Origin: Thalassotalea crassostreae
GTDB lineage: Bacteria; Pseudomonadota; Gammaproteobacteria; Enterobacterales; Alteromonadaceae
DNA: 64,000 nt
Assembly: GCF_001831495.1 (NCBI RefSeq)
Contig: NZ_CP017689.1
Location: forward strand, 372,001 to 436,000
Direction of reading: 5' to 3'
Below the pieces are notes generated by a model, which had not been told where the DNA came from, made no database searches, and saw nothing but the letters and a program-made list of their open reading frames with translations. Position numbers and translations under genes: made by a program. Positions 7,271 to 17,800 of the stretch are shown here, in pieces (within the stretch, counting starts at the first letter, position 1; the number at the start of each line of letters is the position of its first letter).

Positions 7271-8722
7271 TTAGCTGTTTACCAATACTGATACACGTTT
7301 TAAGGTCATGTATTCTTCAAGACTGTAATGTGAGCAATCTTTGCCAACGCCACTTTGTTTTAAGCCGCCATGAGGTAGAGACACATCATAATGTACTTCA
7401 TTGACGCACACGCTGCCCGCTTGGATTTGAGCTGCTGCTTGCAAGCCTTTTTGTAAGTTAGTGGTAAATACATAAGCAGCTAATCCATAATCTGTATCAT
7501 TTGCCATGGCGATAACATCGTCTTCGTCGGTAAATTTAATTATTGGCAAAACAGGGCCGAAGATTTCGTCACAGGCTAAATTCATACAGGGCGTAACGTC
7601 GGCTAAAATTGTTGGTTCGAGGTAATAACCTTTATCCATTGATTCTGGGATTTTTCCACCGAGAACAAGTTTAGCACCTTTAACTACAGCATCATCAATG
7701 CTTGTGAGTACTCGCTCACGTGCTTGTGAAGTCAACATAGGACCCATTAAGTTACCTTCGCTTCGACCCGTGCCAAAGACTAACCCTTGAGCATTAATTT
7801 TCGCTTTTTCGATGAATTCATCGTACACCGACTCATGCACAAAACAGCGGTTTGGCGATACACATACCTGACCAGTATTGGCAAATTTTAGGCCAACGAC
7901 ATTGGCAACTGCATTATCAACATCAGCGTCATCATAGACCACAACCGGTGAATTACCGCCTAACTCGACCGAGAAGTGTTTGATATTAGTGCAGGCACTT
8001 TTCATCGTTTCAACGCCAGCTTTGGTTGAACCTATCATGGTAAACATGGTGGTTTTATTAGACGTTAATAATGGCTCGGTTACATCGTAGCGATCACCTG
8101 AAATGATATTGATCACACCAGCTGGAATACCAGCTTCAATAGATAGCTGTGCGCAACGTAAAGTTGCCAATGGCGTTAATTGAGAAGGCTTAATTATTGC
8201 CGTACAACCAGAGGCTAACACCGGCCCTAATTTATAACCCAAATTCAGCAGCGGAAAGTTCCAAGCCAAATATCCAACAACCACACCTAGAGGTTGACGA
8301 ATCATATAATTTAAGAAGCGACCATTAGGATCAGCAATCACTGGTTGATCAATGCGTTTCGCTTCTTCAATGAAAAATCGTAAGCAATTGACTAACATGT
8401 CAAAATCATATTCTGCATTATCGGCGGGTTTGCCTGTTTCGCTTACTAAGATATCAACGATTTCGTCACGATGTTGTTCAAGAATATTAGCGTAATTAAG
8501 TATCAATTCACTGCGACTCGCCAAACTCATGCTAGACCATAACTTAAATGCATTGTCAGCACTATCGAGTGCCATGGTAATTTGTTCTGGCTCTACTTGT
8601 GGTACCGCAGCAATCACTTCTTCCGTTGCTGGGTTGATAACATCGAGGGTATCTTTTGCTGTTATAAGTTGACCATTGATCAACATGCTAAATTTCTGTT
8701 TGTTTACATTGAGAGTACTCAT
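7271..8722 (-). CDS. NAD(P)-dependent aldehyde dehydrogenase, candidate 3,6-anhydrogalactose dehydrogenase
   Basis: A 483-residue cytosolic ALDH-superfamily protein of usual length without a signal peptide. Catalytic Glu253 lies in VELGGNSP and nucleophile Cys287 in NTGQVCVSPNR. The cofactor-site YLAWNFPLL and the C-terminal EIFGPVLP are intact. It resembles lactaldehyde/succinate-semialdehyde dehydrogenases. Its start overlaps the cycloisomerase stop by four bases (ATGA), so the two are translationally coupled. In agar and carrageenan catabolism an ALDH oxidises 3,6-anhydrogalactose to the aldonate before an enolase-superfamily cycloisomerase acts. The gene pair here has that form. L-lactaldehyde from a rhamnose or fucose route is the main alternative substrate. 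Confidence 0.85.
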   Translation of the reverse strand: MSTLNVNKQKFSMLINGQLITAKDTLDVINPATEEVIAAVPQVEPEQITMALDSADNAFKLWSSMSLASRSELILNYANILEQHRDEIVDILVSETGKPADNAEYDFDMLVNCLRFFIEEAKRIDQPVIADPNGRFLNYMIRQPLGVVVGYLAWNFPLLNLGYKLGPVLASGCTAIIKPSQLTPLATLRCAQLSIEAGIPAGVINIISGDRYDVTEPLLTSNKTTMFTMIGSTKAGVETMKSACTNIKHFSVELGGNSPVVVYDDADVDNAVANVVGLKFANTGQVCVSPNRCFVHESVYDEFIEKAKINAQGLVFGTGRSEGNLMGPMLTSQARERVLTSIDDAVVKGAKLVLGGKIPESMDKGYYLEPTILADVTPCMNLACDEIFGPVLPIIKFTDEDDVIAMANDTDYGLAAYVFTTNLQKGLQAAAQIQAGSVCVNEVHYDVSLPHGGLKQSGVGKDCSHYSLEEYMTLKRVSVLVNS

Positions 8723-9870
8723 CGTGTTTCCGTCTTGTTAATGTCAAATTGTTTCATTGCTGATAGATTGATGCTCACACCTAAACCTGGTGTGGTAGGA
8801 ACAATTGCGTTGCCATTTTCAATATTAATCACAACATCGTATAAATTGTCTCTTAATGGGTTTTCAGTGCGGTCGTACTCAAGCATTAATTGTTTTTCAA
8901 TCGCTCTACCAGGTTCATGATAAGCGCTGGCTAAAAAGTGCGTACCAGCGGCTAGGTTTAACTGTGTTCCCCAAACATGTGGAATGCAATTAATACCATT
9001 GGCTGATGCTATTGCTCTGATTTTTAGCGCTTCACTCGGGCCACCACAGTAAGCCAAATCGGGTTGCAGCAAATTGACTGCATTTGAGCTGATCAATTTT
9101 TGAAAACCAAAACGAGTCTGCTCGCATTCACCAGTAGCAATCGCAAGGTCGAGTTTATTGCTAAGTTGTTTAAATAGTGGCAGATGCTCTGGGGAGAGCG
9201 GTTCTTCAAACCATTGATAATTACATTGGTCAAGCACTCGACCGATGCGAATTGCTTCAGGCAAATCGTAAGCATGATTGGAATCAGCCATCAACATGGT
9301 ATTAGGCAATGCTTCGCGCATTGCCCTTATCAGCTTTTCATCAAAATCAAGGCTTTTACCAACCTTGACTTTCATTGCATTAAAGCCATCCGCTGCATAG
9401 CTTTTTGCCTCAGCAATCAATAATGGTAGCAACTCTTCATCAGGTAGGTCTTGGTAATACATACCGGTAGCATAACAAGGGACATTCGTTCTTTGACGGC
9501 CACCCATTAATTCACTGACACTTAAGTTAAGCGCCTTACCCTTTAAATCCCAGAGAGCCATATCAATACCAGATATAGCTCCCATCATTATTCCTGCTCG
9601 GGCAAAATCTAAGCTAGAACGCCACATATGTTGCCATATAGCATCGGTTGCCAGGGCGTCTTTACCAATAATTTTAGGGGCATAAAAGTTACTGACCGCT
9701 GATTGGGTTACGTCGGCAGGGCCATAACATTCACCCCAACCTGATAAGCCAGTATCGGTAATAATTTCTATTACCAATACATTGCGCTCAGCATATGACC
9801 ATTGTGAAAAGCCAAAAGGCTTATCGAGTTTGCACCTTAAATGATGGCTGCGAATACATTCTATTTTCAT
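8719..9870 (-). CDS. enolase-superfamily sugar-acid cycloisomerase/dehydratase (MR subgroup)
   Basis: A 383-residue protein with the mandelate-racemase-type capping domain and barrel. Base Lys pair 167/169 lies in MKVKVGK. Metal ligands are Asp196, Glu222 (WFEEPL) and the Glu in ATGECE. His298 in PHVWGT completes the His-type active site. The C-terminus, with DRTENPLR and a P-G-L-G motif, is reminiscent of D-galactarolactone cycloisomerase (Gci). That family logic, plus the coupled aldehyde dehydrogenase and nearby galactan enzymes, makes 3,6-anhydrogalactonate cycloisomerase a good hypothesis (product 2-keto-3-deoxygalactonate). A plain sugar-acid dehydratase such as rhamnonate or fuconate dehydratase is the alternative. 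Cytosolic, Mg-dependent. Confidence 0.82.
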   Translation of the reverse strand: MKIECIRSHHLRCKLDKPFGFSQWSYAERNVLVIEIITDTGLSGWGECYGPADVTQSAVSNFYAPKIIGKDALATDAIWQHMWRSSLDFARAGIMMGAISGIDMALWDLKGKALNLSVSELMGGRQRTNVPCYATGMYYQDLPDEELLPLLIAEAKSYAADGFNAMKVKVGKSLDFDEKLIRAMREALPNTMLMADSNHAYDLPEAIRIGRVLDQCNYQWFEEPLSPEHLPLFKQLSNKLDLAIATGECEQTRFGFQKLISSNAVNLLQPDLAYCGGPSEALKIRAIASANGINCIPHVWGTQLNLAAGTHFLASAYHEPGRAIEKQLMLEYDRTENPLRDNLYDVVINIENGNAIVPTTPGLGVSINLSAMKQFDINKTETR

Positions 9871-9882
9871 TTTAGTTAGCGC

Positions 9883-10992
9883 CTAACGATTAAGGTAACT
9901 CGTATTTACTTTGAAAATGTCTAATTGAGAATGCGCATCGGCATCGGCAACAGTCGCTTGTGGTTGTTCAATTGAATTTGAATAACCTAATAAGCATATT
10001 GCACAAATTAAAATTGCCACCCCGGTTGCCATTGTTTTGAATGGGCCGGGAGCACCTTTCCATTCACCGGTATAAATACCAATAACAGTGGAAATAATAA
10101 GTGCTAAACCTAACAGCATTGGCCATCCTATAACCGGACCAATATCTCCCATAAGCGCAGCGCCTTGACCATAAACACCTAGTGCTGCAAACCATAATAA
10201 ACCAGCAATAACGGCCCATTTATAGGCTTTAGCAGATTCTGCAACTGCAAAAGAGTTCCATGTTTTATTTTTAAATAATAAGAAAACAGCAAAGCCTGCA
10301 TTCATCGCATAGGCGCCAATAAGTACCACTACCCAACGAGCTAAAGCCGTATTACGAGTGATCGCACCTGCTTCTTCAGCGGCGCTACCAATGGCTTCTG
10401 TTGCTGAAAATCCAACATTTAAAAGTGAAGATAAAATGCCGCAAGCAATTGCGATCATTAGGCCTTTCTTAAACGCTGAACCAGTTTTAATGCCAGCAAT
10501 TTCAGCACCAGATTCCGCTAAAACTTTGTCGCGACTTATGCCTGCTTTAGCAACAATGCCAACGGCGACAAGCATGATCACCATGCCAGTAATAATAAAC
10601 GGAATTGCGGGGTTAGCAGCCATATTATCGAGTAACATCAGCGGGATCAGAGAGCCCATTAATGCCGCCAATCCCATAACAATACCCATGGTTAGCGCTA
10701 CGCCAATATACGGCACACAAACGCCAAACATAATGCCGCCAATGCCCCATAAGAAACCATATAAAGCACCTTCTTGGATTGCACTTGCTGGTGCATTAGC
10801 GATAACCGTAAATAAATCTGGCACCACAATCAGCGCCCAAATTCCTGGGAAAATCACCATGGCGATCGTTACATGAACTAACCACCATGCTTCCCATGCA
10901 AGCGGCTTAGTGTATTTCATACCAAGGCCGAAAGTGCCTTGAAAAACACTGGCAAGCAATACCAGTAAAAGTGGAAACATTATTTCTAACAT
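9883..10992 (-). CDS. RhaT-family sugar:proton symporter
   Basis: A 369-residue integral membrane protein with about ten transmembrane helices and no signal peptide, resembling the L-rhamnose:H+ symporter RhaT of the drug/metabolite transporter superfamily. It carries Gly-rich helices near residues 82-120 and a C-terminal extension of about 30 polar residues not needed for transport. It lies 12 bp before the cycloisomerase, inside the gntR operon. RhaT itself imports L-rhamnose and L-lyxose. With no rhamnose isomerase or kinase nearby, the cargo here may instead be an anhydro- or deoxy-sugar released by the PUL enzymes, or rhamnose from the GH78 product. I leave the gene symbol empty for that reason. 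Confidence 0.85.
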   Translation of the reverse strand: MLEIMFPLLLVLLASVFQGTFGLGMKYTKPLAWEAWWLVHVTIAMVIFPGIWALIVVPDLFTVIANAPASAIQEGALYGFLWGIGGIMFGVCVPYIGVALTMGIVMGLAALMGSLIPLMLLDNMAANPAIPFIITGMVIMLVAVGIVAKAGISRDKVLAESGAEIAGIKTGSAFKKGLMIAIACGILSSLLNVGFSATEAIGSAAEEAGAITRNTALARWVVVLIGAYAMNAGFAVFLLFKNKTWNSFAVAESAKAYKWAVIAGLLWFAALGVYGQGAALMGDIGPVIGWPMLLGLALIISTVIGIYTGEWKGAPGPFKTMATGVAILICAICLLGYSNSIEQPQATVADADAHSQLDIFKVNTSYLNR

Positions 10993-11084
10993 AATTTAAT
11001 CCTGTTTTTATTATTCGCTTTAATTAGCTTTTGTTTGTTTTTTATAATTATTTTTGTGCGTTTATATTCGCTGTACGTAATAAA

Positions 11085-11384
11085 TTAAAAGTCGACGATT
11101 TGCTCATCGACAGTGACTGACTGTATATAAGCAACGACTTCATCGTGTTCTGGGTAAACACAGTAAGCTTTAAAGTCTGCTTCGTTGTCGAATGTTGAAA
11201 TTAAGCCAACATCAAAAAATTGAGCCCCGTAATTACCAATATTGATACCAACATCGTATTGGCGAGCTTCTTTGATAATTGCAGGTAAAGCATCTAGCTT
11301 TGCTTTTACCGTTGCCGCTAATTGCTGCTTATTTTGTCCGTCAGCATTATCTTTTAATTTCCATAAAACTAAGTGCGTGTACAT
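11085..11384 (-). CDS. Dabb (stress-responsive A/B barrel) domain protein
   Basis: A 99-residue single-domain protein of the Dabb fold. It shows the N-terminal THLVLWKLK strand, a central FDVGLISTFDN and the typical YPEHDEVVAYI followed by a C-terminal VDF. Such dimeric ferredoxin-like barrels include small-molecule isomerases and proteins of unknown function. The related RhaM family are L-rhamnose mutarotases. Sitting between gntR and the sugar transporter (19 bp after gntR), it may help equilibrate or shield an imported sugar or aldonate, but this is inference from context. Cytosolic. Confidence 0.8.
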   Translation of the reverse strand: MYTHLVLWKLKDNADGQNKQQLAATVKAKLDALPAIIKEARQYDVGINIGNYGAQFFDVGLISTFDNEADFKAYCVYPEHDEVVAYIQSVTVDEQIVDF

Positions 11385-11403
11385 AAGCGTTCCTATTTGT
11401 TTT

Positions 11404-12090
11404 TTATTTTATGCTTGCAGTTAATGCTTCTAAGGCATTAGCTTTTGCTACTTGCATTGCTTCTATTGTTGCTAATCTTGCTGCTTCACTATCTCTATTT
11501 ATTAACGCGTCGAGTAATCGACGATGAAATTGATTTGCTTGCTCGAGTTTGTATAAGTCATAACACCAATGAGTTGATGTAAAGACTCGAACCAATAACC
11601 GGGTTTCGTTAACCATTTTGCTTAGATACTCATTTTCAGCTGCAGCAACAATCAATTGGTGAAATTCGATGTCTGCGTTTAAAAACGTGTCTAAGCTATC
11701 GCCTTCTATGATTGGGTTTTCCGATAATTCAAACTCTTCAGTAATGTCTTGCATAGAGAGCCAAAGTAGCTCAAGTTGGCGTAATGTTTTCGGTGTGATC
11801 GATTGCGCAGCTTCTACCGCTGCGTAGCTTTCTAGAGCTTCCCTTACACCATACATCTGAGTTAACTCTTGGCAGCTTGGGGTATGCAACACGGCACCAA
11901 ATCTTGGTGCATAATCTACTAAGCCTTCCATCTCCATTTGTCTGATGGCTTCTCTAATAGGTGTACGACTCATGCCTAATTTTTTTGCTAAAGTGTTTTC
12001 AGATAATGGCGATCCAGCAGTTATTGAACCGGATAAAAACATATCCCGCATGCGCTCATATGCTTGCTGTCTTAATGTGGTTTGTTGCAT
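11404..12090 (-). CDS. GntR-family (FadR/FCD type) transcriptional regulator
   Basis: A 228-residue regulator with an N-terminal winged helix (about residues 5-72), including LAKKLGMSRTPIREAIRQME, the classical GntR recognition helix. A C-terminal all-helical FCD ligand domain (about 85-215) follows, with the metal/effector-binding Asp and His residues. It is the first gene of the minus-strand operon for sugar-acid catabolism. A perfect palindrome lies 27-47 bp upstream of its start, between it and the divergent GH78 gene, so it probably represses both directions until a pathway intermediate (a sugar acid) binds. It is the only DNA-binding regulator of the PUL seen in the window. Confidence 0.9.
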   Translation of the reverse strand: MQQTTLRQQAYERMRDMFLSGSITAGSPLSENTLAKKLGMSRTPIREAIRQMEMEGLVDYAPRFGAVLHTPSCQELTQMYGVREALESYAAVEAAQSITPKTLRQLELLWLSMQDITEEFELSENPIIEGDSLDTFLNADIEFHQLIVAAAENEYLSKMVNETRLLVRVFTSTHWCYDLYKLEQANQFHRRLLDALINRDSEAARLATIEAMQVAKANALEALTASIK

Positions 12091-12116
12091 TTTATTTCAC
12101 GAAGTTTTGTTAATAG

Positions 12117-12137
12117 CTTGTATACACTGTATACAAG
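12117..12137. promoter_or_regulatory. GntR operator palindrome in divergent promoter
   Basis: CTTGTATAC-ACT-GTATACAAG is a perfect 9-bp inverted repeat of the TTGTATAC type bound by FadR-subfamily GntR regulators. It lies in the 72-120 bp gap between gntR (minus) and the GH78 gene (plus). On the plus strand it covers a possible -35 (TTGTAT, 12118-12123) placed 17 bp before a weak -10 (TAATTT, 12141-12146), so binding would block the promoter. Autoregulation and control of both operons is inferred. I saw no second full copy in the intergenic regions. Confidence 0.7.
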
Positions 12138-12209
12138 GTGTAATTTTTATGCAATATATATATGATAAATAGGATGTATCATCGAAAAGATGTAATTGGT
12201 AGTAGAAGA

Positions 12210-14744
12210 ATGACAATAAAGAAATCAATGTTTCAGCTTTTAATTTTGCTTTGTGTATTAAACGCTAACGCTGTTGTTGCACAAGAGACACCGCTAAATG
12301 ACGGTGTAATTGGCTTGTGGAATACACAATCAACTGGCGAACATTGGCAGGCAGCATGGATTTGGCACGCACAAAGCAAAGATACTCAACTCGCATTGTT
12401 TAGAAAATCTTTTACTGTTGAGGAGTTAAATACAGACTCGATATTAAAAATAACTGCATCTAGTATGTATAAATTGTATGTCAATGGCACCTATGTGAAT
12501 AGAGGTCCTGCGCGCAATGCACCGCATCATCAATCTTTTGATATGCTCAATGTTTCATCACTAATACAACCTGGTAAAAATGTCATTGCCGTACAAGTTC
12601 ATGCCCAGAAAATGCTTAAGAGTTATGGCCAAGCAACTAGACCAGGGTTGTTAGCTGAACTTAAACTAAATGATTCTGTTATTGTAAAAACGGATTCAAC
12701 TTGGAAGGTCAGTGATGATCCAAGCTGGCATAAAAACAGCCCTAAAATGAGCCGTTTTCATCAAGAGGTGAATGACTTTGTCGACTTGTCATCCGCTTAT
12801 AAAAACTGGCAGCAGAATGAGTTTGACGATGACAATTGGTCAAACGCGGTCGAGCTTAAAAGAAACAATGGCTGGCCAGCGCCCCAAAAAAATGATCGAG
12901 CTCATGCGTTAACCTCTCCGTGGACGAATTTAGTCGCTCGAGATATTGAATATCTGCAAGAGCAAAGCGTCGTCGCAACAAAACTTATCGCTGCGCAATA
13001 TATTGATGATTACTTTACCAATGACATTAAATTCCCTAAAAAAATTAAAGCGATACCTAAAGTTGCGCTCGAACAACCAATTCAAACAGATAAGTTTTCT
13101 AAATTTCCGTTTCAGTTAGAGGTTTCTAATAAACCGCTGCTGCTGGTATTTGACTTAGGAGAAGTTAGAAATGGTATGCCGGAATTTACTATCACCGGGA
13201 CAGCCGGAGATAAAGTCGAAGTTATCTCGATTCCGTATATGATCGATAATCAATTTACCTACCATAAGGTCGATGCCAACTTAATCGATAGAGTGATACT
13301 GTCGGGCAGTGAAGATACTTGGCAGGCGCAATACTTCAAACCTACTCGCTATTTAGGACTTGTGGTTGAGCCGAGTAATACAATGCAGATTAAGCGTGTT
13401 GGTTTACACCAAATAAGTTTTCCCTTTGAAGATCAAGGAACCATGAAAAGCGCCTCGTCTGCTTGGGTAGAGCAATACGTAAATGCGAGTAAAAACACGC
13501 TAAAAGTCGCAACAACGGATGCATATACCGATAACTACCGCGAACGTCGGCAATATGCGCAAACAGGTTTTTATGCCGGTTTAGGCAATTATTACACTTT
13601 TGCCAATCATACTTTGCAGCGCCGTTATTTAATCCAGACCGCGCAAGAGCAGTTAGGCAACGGCCTTATGCCGGCTTATGGTCCACTGCAAACCGACGAC
13701 TTTATGGTGATCTTAGATTCAAATAGTTTATGGGTCCGAAGCCTTAAAAACTATTATCTTTATTCTGGAGACGAACAAACGGTAAAACAGTTACTACCTG
13801 CAGCGAGTAAGATGCTGGCATTGTTAAAGTCTTATAGCAATGAAGATGGACTGATTGATAATCCGCCTTACGCCTATTGGCTAGATCATGCTAAAAACGA
13901 TAGACGAGGTGCCAATTTAAACCTTAACGGTCATTATTTAGGTGCTATTGAAGACTATGCTCAAATATTGGCTTGGTTGAATATTGATGGTGCTGAATCG
14001 TATTGGGCGCAAGCAAAGAAAATGCGCAGTGCAATACAAAGTAAGTATTGGAATAACGATAAAGGTCTATTTGTTGACGCGCTAATCGATGGTAAACAAT
14101 CGACAGAGTACAGTGAACATGGCAATGCTATGGCATTGGCGCTGAATATTGCTTCTACTAAACAAGCACATCGAGTGATTGAAACTTTGCTCGATGAAAC
14201 CCCAGATAATTACATATTGCGCGCTAACGGTATGACTATGGTTACACCTGCTATGAGTTACTTTTTACACAAAGGTATAGCTAACTATGGTTTTGTTGAT
14301 CAGTCTTTAACATTGCTGCGCAAACGCTTTGACAAAATGTTAGCGAGTGAGCACAACGGCACACTTTGGGAAGAGTGGTGGTTGCATGGCTCTGGCCGTA
14401 CCGGAGTATTTATCGATAATGGTCGAACTCGCTCCGATGCTCAAACAGAAAGCGCATTTGCTCCGGCATTATTTGCTGAATTTTTATTGGGCATCAAGCC
14501 AATAGAACCTGGCATGAAAACCTTGTTATTGCAGCGTCATCAACACAGTGTTGATGATATCGAAGGTGTATTTGCTACACCGTATGGCCAGCTTGAAATT
14601 CAATGGCAGGCGCATCAATCAGCGAAACAGGTAAGCATTAATATTCCCGAAAATGTGCAGCTGAAAGTCGATCGCCATAGTCTTGGGTTATCGGGAGAGC
14701 AATATCTGTACCTCGATGGCGGCCAGCACACAGTGAAGTTTTAG
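12210..14744 (+). CDS. GH78 family enzyme (alpha-L-rhamnosidase-like)
   Basis: About 844 residues from the ATG at 12210. The frame is open from ATG 12162, but only the later start puts the signal peptide (MTIKKSMFQLLILL..., cleaved about residue 25) at the N-terminus. The order is an N-terminal beta-sandwich with a jelly-roll lectin-like part (WIWHAQ, FRKSFTV, LYVNGTYVNRGPARNAP), further beta domains, an (alpha/alpha)6 barrel and a C-terminal beta domain. The general acid Glu (residue 445) is in NYRERRQY and the base Glu (721) in GTLWEEWW. Periplasmic or secreted. It should remove alpha-L-rhamnose or a similar 6-deoxy/hexose unit. It is driven from the GntR-controlled divergent promoter. Confidence 0.85.
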   Translation: MTIKKSMFQLLILLCVLNANAVVAQETPLNDGVIGLWNTQSTGEHWQAAWIWHAQSKDTQLALFRKSFTVEELNTDSILKITASSMYKLYVNGTYVNRGPARNAPHHQSFDMLNVSSLIQPGKNVIAVQVHAQKMLKSYGQATRPGLLAELKLNDSVIVKTDSTWKVSDDPSWHKNSPKMSRFHQEVNDFVDLSSAYKNWQQNEFDDDNWSNAVELKRNNGWPAPQKNDRAHALTSPWTNLVARDIEYLQEQSVVATKLIAAQYIDDYFTNDIKFPKKIKAIPKVALEQPIQTDKFSKFPFQLEVSNKPLLLVFDLGEVRNGMPEFTITGTAGDKVEVISIPYMIDNQFTYHKVDANLIDRVILSGSEDTWQAQYFKPTRYLGLVVEPSNTMQIKRVGLHQISFPFEDQGTMKSASSAWVEQYVNASKNTLKVATTDAYTDNYRERRQYAQTGFYAGLGNYYTFANHTLQRRYLIQTAQEQLGNGLMPAYGPLQTDDFMVILDSNSLWVRSLKNYYLYSGDEQTVKQLLPAASKMLALLKSYSNEDGLIDNPPYAYWLDHAKNDRRGANLNLNGHYLGAIEDYAQILAWLNIDGAESYWAQAKKMRSAIQSKYWNNDKGLFVDALIDGKQSTEYSEHGNAMALALNIASTKQAHRVIETLLDETPDNYILRANGMTMVTPAMSYFLHKGIANYGFVDQSLTLLRKRFDKMLASEHNGTLWEEWWLHGSGRTGVFIDNGRTRSDAQTESAFAPALFAEFLLGIKPIEPGMKTLLLQRHQHSVDDIEGVFATPYGQLEIQWQAHQSAKQVSINIPENVQLKVDRHSLGLSGEQYLYLDGGQHTVKF

Positions 14745-14829
14745 TGCTCTGTTTAGAGCCTGCTTAACGACTGATTAAAGCCTGTTTTAAAAGAATAAAA
14801 TAAAAATTAAATTTGTAGGAACTGAAAAA

Positions 14830-17800
14830 GTGAACATAAGCATTATTAAGAATATCGGCAGTATTTTATGTGTTACTGCGTTGTTTAGCACAGGGACGAT
14901 CAGAGCCAACGAAACGCCCACTCCAGATTGGGAAAACCCGCAAGTAATCGGTATTAATAAAGAGCAAGGTCATGCTTTTATACGTCCGTATGCCGATATG
15001 AATAATGCTAAAAAGCAAATGTCATCGACTCGTATCCAATCATTAAACGGCAAGTGGAAGTTTAATTGGGTTGGTCACCCAGATGAGCGTCCGATTGACT
15101 TTTACAAGCCAGATTATGACGTCAGTCAGTGGGTAAGCATCGATGTGCCGGGTAATTGGCAGACACAGGGTTTTGGCCGTCCGATATACACCAATCATCC
15201 TTATCCATTTAATAAAGATCAGCCCAAGGTCATGACCGAGCCGCCAAGTGATTACACCAATTTCTATGATCGTAACCCTGTCGGTAGCTACAAGCATAAA
15301 TTTGTTGTTGATAAAACCTTAGAGTCAGAGCACGTTTTTATTGAATTTCAAGGGGTTAAATCAGCGTTCTATTTATGGATAAACGGCAAAAAAGTTGGCT
15401 ACAGCCAGGGCAGCATGACGCCGGCGGAATTTAATATTACAGATTACTTAATTGCTGGCGAAAATGAGCTAGCTGTCGAAGTATATCGTTGGTCAGATGG
15501 CAGCTATCTTGAAGGTCAAGATATGTGGCGTTTTAGCGGTATTTTCAGAGACGTTAATTTAATTGCAAGACCGAAGGTATTTTTACAAGATTACAAAATA
15601 GCTACCTTGCTTAAAAATGATTACCAAGATGCGACATTAGAAGTTGATTTTGAACTGGATAGCCGACTAAAAAATGCAGTAATTGAAGGCCATCAATTAC
15701 ACTTAAGTCTGATTTCTCCACAGGGAAAGTTAATGGAGCAACAATCAGCGAGTGTAAAAAAATCAAATAACAAAATGCTTGGCAAAATAAGCTTCGATGT
15801 AGCAAACGTTGATCTCTGGAGCAGTGAATCGCCAACGCTTTATTCATTGATGTTAGCCGTTGTGGATAGCCAAGGCACTGCACTTGAATACATACCTTGG
15901 TCATTCGGTTTTAAAGAAACTAAAATTGCAGACAATCAATTTTGGGTTAACGGTAAAGCAATTAAGATTAAGGGCGTAAATCGCCATGAGCACCATCCAA
16001 GAACAGGCCGTTATATTGATCTAGAAACCATGGTGCTAGACATGAAGTTAATCAAGCAAGGTAACTTCAATTTAGTTCGCACCAGCCATTACCCAAATGA
16101 TCATCGCTGGTATCAACTTGCCAATGAATACGGAATTTACATTCTAGATGATGCCAACCAAGAAAGTCATGGTTACAAAACTCGTAACAAAATCTTAGGT
16201 GACAATCCTAACTGGACAATCGCTCACGTTGATCGCGCTGCATCAATGGTGCATACCAACAAAAACTATTCAGCAATTGCAATTTGGTCATTGGGTAATG
16301 AAGGCGGAGCAGGGCGTAACTTTATCGCGATGCGTGAAGCCGTTTTAGCGATTGATGATTCACGTCCTATCTTATCGGATACTGATTTAAATGCATCTGA
16401 CTTTGTTGAGCGAAGCTATCGCACAGTCAATAACGTCAACGAATTCCTTAAAAAATCAAAACAAGTTGATAAGCCATTTATTCAGCGCGAATACGCCCAT
16501 GCAATGGGCAATTCATTAGGTAATTTCCAAGAGCATTGGGACAAAATATACGCCAATAAAAACTACGTTGGCGGCGCTATTTGGGATTGGGTGGATCAAG
16601 GTCTAGCAAGAGTAAAAAATACTGCCGTTGTAAGCTATTCAAATGATCCAAGTAATCTATCGCTTAATCATCAACGGGAGGTTTGGGCCTATGGTGGCGA
16701 TTTTGGTGATACGCCGACCGACGCTGAGTTTTTGCTTAATGGCATTGTATCGCCGGACAGAAAGTTATACCCAAGCTATTATGAAGCCAAGAAAGTTCAA
16801 CAAAATGTTTGGTTTGAACAAACTGACAATCCGCTGCAGATCAAAATAACTAACCGTTATGACTTTACCAATTTGAATCAATACCAAATCATTTGGCAGA
16901 TAAAAGATAAATCCGATGGTAAAGACAAGGTTTTAGCGAAAGGTGAATTAGACCTCGACCTAGCACCGTGGAAATCAACCTTAGTCGACATTCCATTTAA
17001 CGGTAAAGCCAATAACAATGAACTGTTTCTTGAATTTTTAGCGTTAACAAAAGCGGATGCTATTTGGTCTGACAAAGGCTTTGATGTTGCACAACAGCAA
17101 TTTACTATTGCGCCTTTTACCTATCCAAAACAAGTGCAGGCGGCGGGTGAAAAAGTTAGTCTAAATGAAACGCCATACAACATTAATATATCGGCTGAGC
17201 AAGCACAGTTATCAATTGATAAAGTAAGCGGCGAATTAATTAGTTATCAATTTGACGGCAAAGAATTGTTAAAACAGCCACTGACGCCATATTTTTGGAA
17301 ACCAGTGAATAACAACCAATCCCGTAGCAAGTTTACCGAGCGCATGGTGCCCTGGGTACATGCTGGTGCTTATCGTCAAGTGAGCGATGTTAAGGTGAGC
17401 AAGTTAGCTGACAATTTAGTGTCGGTAAAAGTAACCGCTAGACTAGTAGCGAACCATGCATTGTATCAATTAGTCTATCGTATTAATGGCGAAGGCAAGG
17501 TTGAAGTTGATGCAAAATACACCCCTGATCCAGAGCGCACGCAATACCCACATATGCCTAAGTTTGGTGTGAAGTTAGGTTTAGATTCATCGCTAGCGCA
17601 AATTAACTGGTACGGCAGAGGCCCGTTTGAAAACTACCCTGATAGACAAACGGCCGCTAACATTGGCAACTATCAAAAATCGTTAACCCAGTTTCAAGTA
17701 CCTTATATATCAGCAACGGACAGTACCAATCGTGGTGATGTGAGGAATTTAAGCTTTGCCAATGAAGATGTTGTACTGTCAGTGCGAGGCAAACAACCTT

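Noticed and set aside
7271..11384. L-rhamnose catabolic operon of the RhaBAD type
   Set aside because: No rhamnose isomerase, kinase or aldolase is present; only the transporter resembles RhaT.
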